From an uncultured Prevotella sp. (GTDB lineage: Bacteria > Bacteroidota > Bacteroidia > Bacteroidales > Bacteroidaceae), in contig URLQ01000152.1 in assembly GCA_900548745.1 (NCBI GenBank), positions 1-6,395 of the forward strand: a stretch of DNA of 6,395 nucleotides, written 5' to 3'. The notes below the pieces were generated by a model. The model was not told the origin of the DNA and did no database searches. It was given only the letters and a program-made list of their open reading frames with translations. The position numbers were made by a program, and so were the translations under genes. Below are positions 4,678 to 6,395 of this stretch, piece by piece. How positions within the stretch are numbered: the stretch's first letter is position 1; each line of letters starts with the position of its first letter.

Positions 4678-6395
4678 TTAAGCGTTTTCTTGACTTAAAT
4701 CAACGTTTATCTGTAATTCTTTTAGCTGTTTGTCGTCTAAAGCAGAAGGTGCGTCAAGCATTACATCGCGTCCGCTGTTGTTCTTAGGGAATGCGATGCA
4801 GTCGCGGATGGAGTCGAGTCCTGCCATGATGGAAACGAAGCGGTCCAAACCGAAAGCAAGTCCTGCATGAGGTGGTGCTCCGTACTTGAAGGCATTGATA
4901 AGGAATCCGAACTGTGCCATTGCTCTCTCAGGTGTGAAACCGAGGATATTGAACATCTTCTCCTGCAGGTTGCAGTCGTGTATACGAAGACTGCCTCCTC
5001 CAACTTCGATGCCGTTGCAGACAAAGTCGTAGGCTTTTGCACGTACTCTTTCCGGATGCTCGTCAAGAAGTGGAATGTCGTCAGGGTTAGGCATAGTGAA
5101 CGGATGGTGGGTTGCCATCAGTCTCTGCTCCTCGTCGCTCCACTCGAAGAGAGGGAAGTCAATAATCCACAGACATTCGAACTTGTTTTTGTCTCTGAGT
5201 CCGAGTCTGTCGCCCATTTCAAGTCGCAGGCTGCAGAGCTGTATGCGTGTCTTGTTGGCATTGTCGCCGCTGAGAATAAGAATGAGGTCGCCAGGCTTTG
5301 CGTTCATTTCCTTTACAACGTTTGCGAATATTTCAGGAGAGTAGAACTTGTCGATGCTGCTCTTTGTTGTACCGTCTTCATTGACCTTTATCCATACGAG
5401 TCCCTTTGCTCCGACCTGTGGTTTCTTCACGAAGTCAGCAAGCTGGTCGAGTTGTTTTCTTGTATAGTTTGCACATCCAGGTGCACATATTCCTCCGATG
5501 TAATTGGCATCGTTGAATACGGAGAATTCTCCAGTTCCTTTCAGTACGTCCATGAGTTCCACGAATTCCATTCCGAATCTCAGGTCTGGCTTGTCGCTTC
5601 CGAATCTGCGCATAGCGTCGTGCCATGTCATCTGCTGGAGCTTTGCAGGTAGTTCCACACCGCGTATTTCCTTGAACAGATGGCGTGCCATGTCTTCGAA
5701 GAGATTAATAACATCGTCCTGGTCAACGAAAGACATCTCGCAGTCTATCTGTGTGAATTCAGGCTGACGGTCTGCTCTCAGGTCTTCGTCACGGAAGCAT
5801 TTGGCAATCTGGAAATATCTGTCGAATCCGCTCACCATCAGCAGCTGTTTCAGTGTTTGTGGGCTTTGTGGCAGAGCATAGAACTGTCCTGGGTTCATTC
5901 TTGAAGGAACAACGAAGTCTCTTGCTCCTTCAGGTGTGCTTCCGATCAGGATAGGAGTTTCAACCTCGATGAATTCTTTTGAATCAAGAAAGTTTCTGAT
6001 GAGGATTGTCATGCGGTGGCGCAGTTCCAGATTTTTGCGTACTGTCGGTCTACGCAGGTCAAGATATCTGTATTTCATACGGATATCGTCGCCGCCGTCG
6101 GTATTGTCTTCTATAGTGAATGGCGGTGTGATGCTCTCGCTCAGTACGTTGAGTGCAGAGGCGATGATTTCAATGTCTCCGGTAGGTATCTTGCTGTTTT
6201 TGCTCTGTCGCTCATTAACTGTGCCTTCAACCTGGATACAGAATTCTCGTCCCAGTTTGTTGGCTTTAGAGCAAAGTTCTGCGTCAACATCTTCGTTGAA
6301 CACCAACTGTGTAATGCCGTATCTGTCTCTGAGGTCGACAAATGTCATTCCTCCCATCTTGCGGCTTCGCTGCACCCATCCGGCGAGCGTCACCT
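4678..6395 (-). CDS. aspS: Aspartyl-tRNA synthetase (5' end outside the window)
   Basis: This cytoplasmic class IIb synthetase charges tRNA-Asp with aspartate. At least 571 complete codons are present. The GTG at 6393 is an internal Val codon in the conserved VTLAGWVQRSRKMGG block, not a start, so roughly 15-20 N-terminal residues are missing beyond 6395. Numbered from that Val, the OB-fold anticodon-binding domain covers about 1-85. Class II motif 1 lies around FIEVETPIL (141-149), with the flipping loop STPEGARDF (152-160) next to it. QSPQ (176-179) and motif 2, CFRDEDLRADRQPEFTQID (199-217), bind aspartate and ATP. Motif 3 is GLAFGLDRF (511-519), preceded by GGGS (465-468). The region about 265-415 is the GAD insertion that marks the bacterial-type enzyme. 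All catalytic motifs look intact, and total length would be near the usual 585-590 aa. No clear terminator follows the stop at 4678. Confidence 0.98.
   Translation of the reverse strand, partial: VTLAGWVQRSRKMGGMTFVDLRDRYGITQLVFNEDVDAELCSKANKLGREFCIQVEGTVNERQSKNSKIPTGDIEIIASALNVLSESITPPFTIEDNTDGGDDIRMKYRYLDLRRPTVRKNLELRHRMTILIRNFLDSKEFIEVETPILIGSTPEGARDFVVPSRMNPGQFYALPQSPQTLKQLLMVSGFDRYFQIAKCFRDEDLRADRQPEFTQIDCEMSFVDQDDVINLFEDMARHLFKEIRGVELPAKLQQMTWHDAMRRFGSDKPDLRFGMEFVELMDVLKGTGEFSVFNDANYIGGICAPGCANYTRKQLDQLADFVKKPQVGAKGLVWIKVNEDGTTKSSIDKFYSPEIFANVVKEMNAKPGDLILILSGDNANKTRIQLCSLRLEMGDRLGLRDKNKFECLWIIDFPLFEWSDEEQRLMATHHPFTMPNPDDIPLLDEHPERVRAKAYDFVCNGIEVGGGSLRIHDCNLQEKMFNILGFTPERAMAQFGFLINAFKYGAPPHAGLAFGLDRFVSIMAGLDSIRDCIAFPKNNSGRDVMLDAPSALDDKQLKELQINVDLSQENA

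Noticed and set aside
1..6395. tRNA-Asp and aspartyl-tRNA synthetase at opposite ends as a functional cluster.
   Set aside because: They are on opposite strands, more than 4.5 kb apart, and separated by unrelated genes with their own terminators; the pairing looks coincidental.

Overview
This window looks like an ordinary chromosomal segment of a Bacteroidales bacterium (Bacteroides/Prevotella-type). The evidence is the absence of Shine-Dalgarno sequences before the starts, two upstream TAnnTTTG elements of the Bacteroidetes -7 promoter type, a tRNA with no encoded CCA tail, and the flavour of the proteins. All five protein genes lie on the minus strand. The only plus-strand gene is a partial tRNA at the left edge.

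Layout from left to right. (1) Positions 1-45 are the 3' part of tRNA-Asp(GTC), followed by its own intrinsic terminator (50-76). (2) A near-perfect 21-bp-arm inverted repeat (155-201) sits in the gap where the tRNA unit and rmuC converge. (3) rmuC (251-2047) encodes a membrane-anchored, coiled-coil DNA-recombination protein, with a likely promoter at 2118-2125. (4) A strong terminator for the xylulokinase gene lies at 2168-2231; its 5' arm has been tandemly duplicated. (5) xylB (2277-3773) is an FGGY carbohydrate kinase. (6) A small gene (3821-4159) encodes a predicted winged-helix protein with an acidic tail ending in SLSLF. (7) An intrinsic terminator (4168-4210) lies only 8 nt before that gene's start codon. 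(8) A small gene (4242-4541) encodes a winged-helix protein of DUF2582 type with a lysine/threonine-rich histone-H1-like N-terminal tail, with a good promoter at 4601-4608. (9) aspS (4678-6395, 5' end outside the window) is a bacterial-type aspartyl-tRNA synthetase.

The genes serve different roles: translation (tRNA-Asp, AspRS), DNA maintenance (RmuC), pentose catabolism (XylB) and probable DNA binding (the two small winged-helix proteins). The small winged-helix gene and xylB are 47 nt apart with no visible promoter or terminator between them and may be co-transcribed. I see no mobile element, CRISPR array, phage gene or defence system, and I do not claim a new system. The points most worth a second look are the duplicated-arm terminator, the terminator abutting a start codon, the possible sliding-clamp motif, and the H1-like tail.
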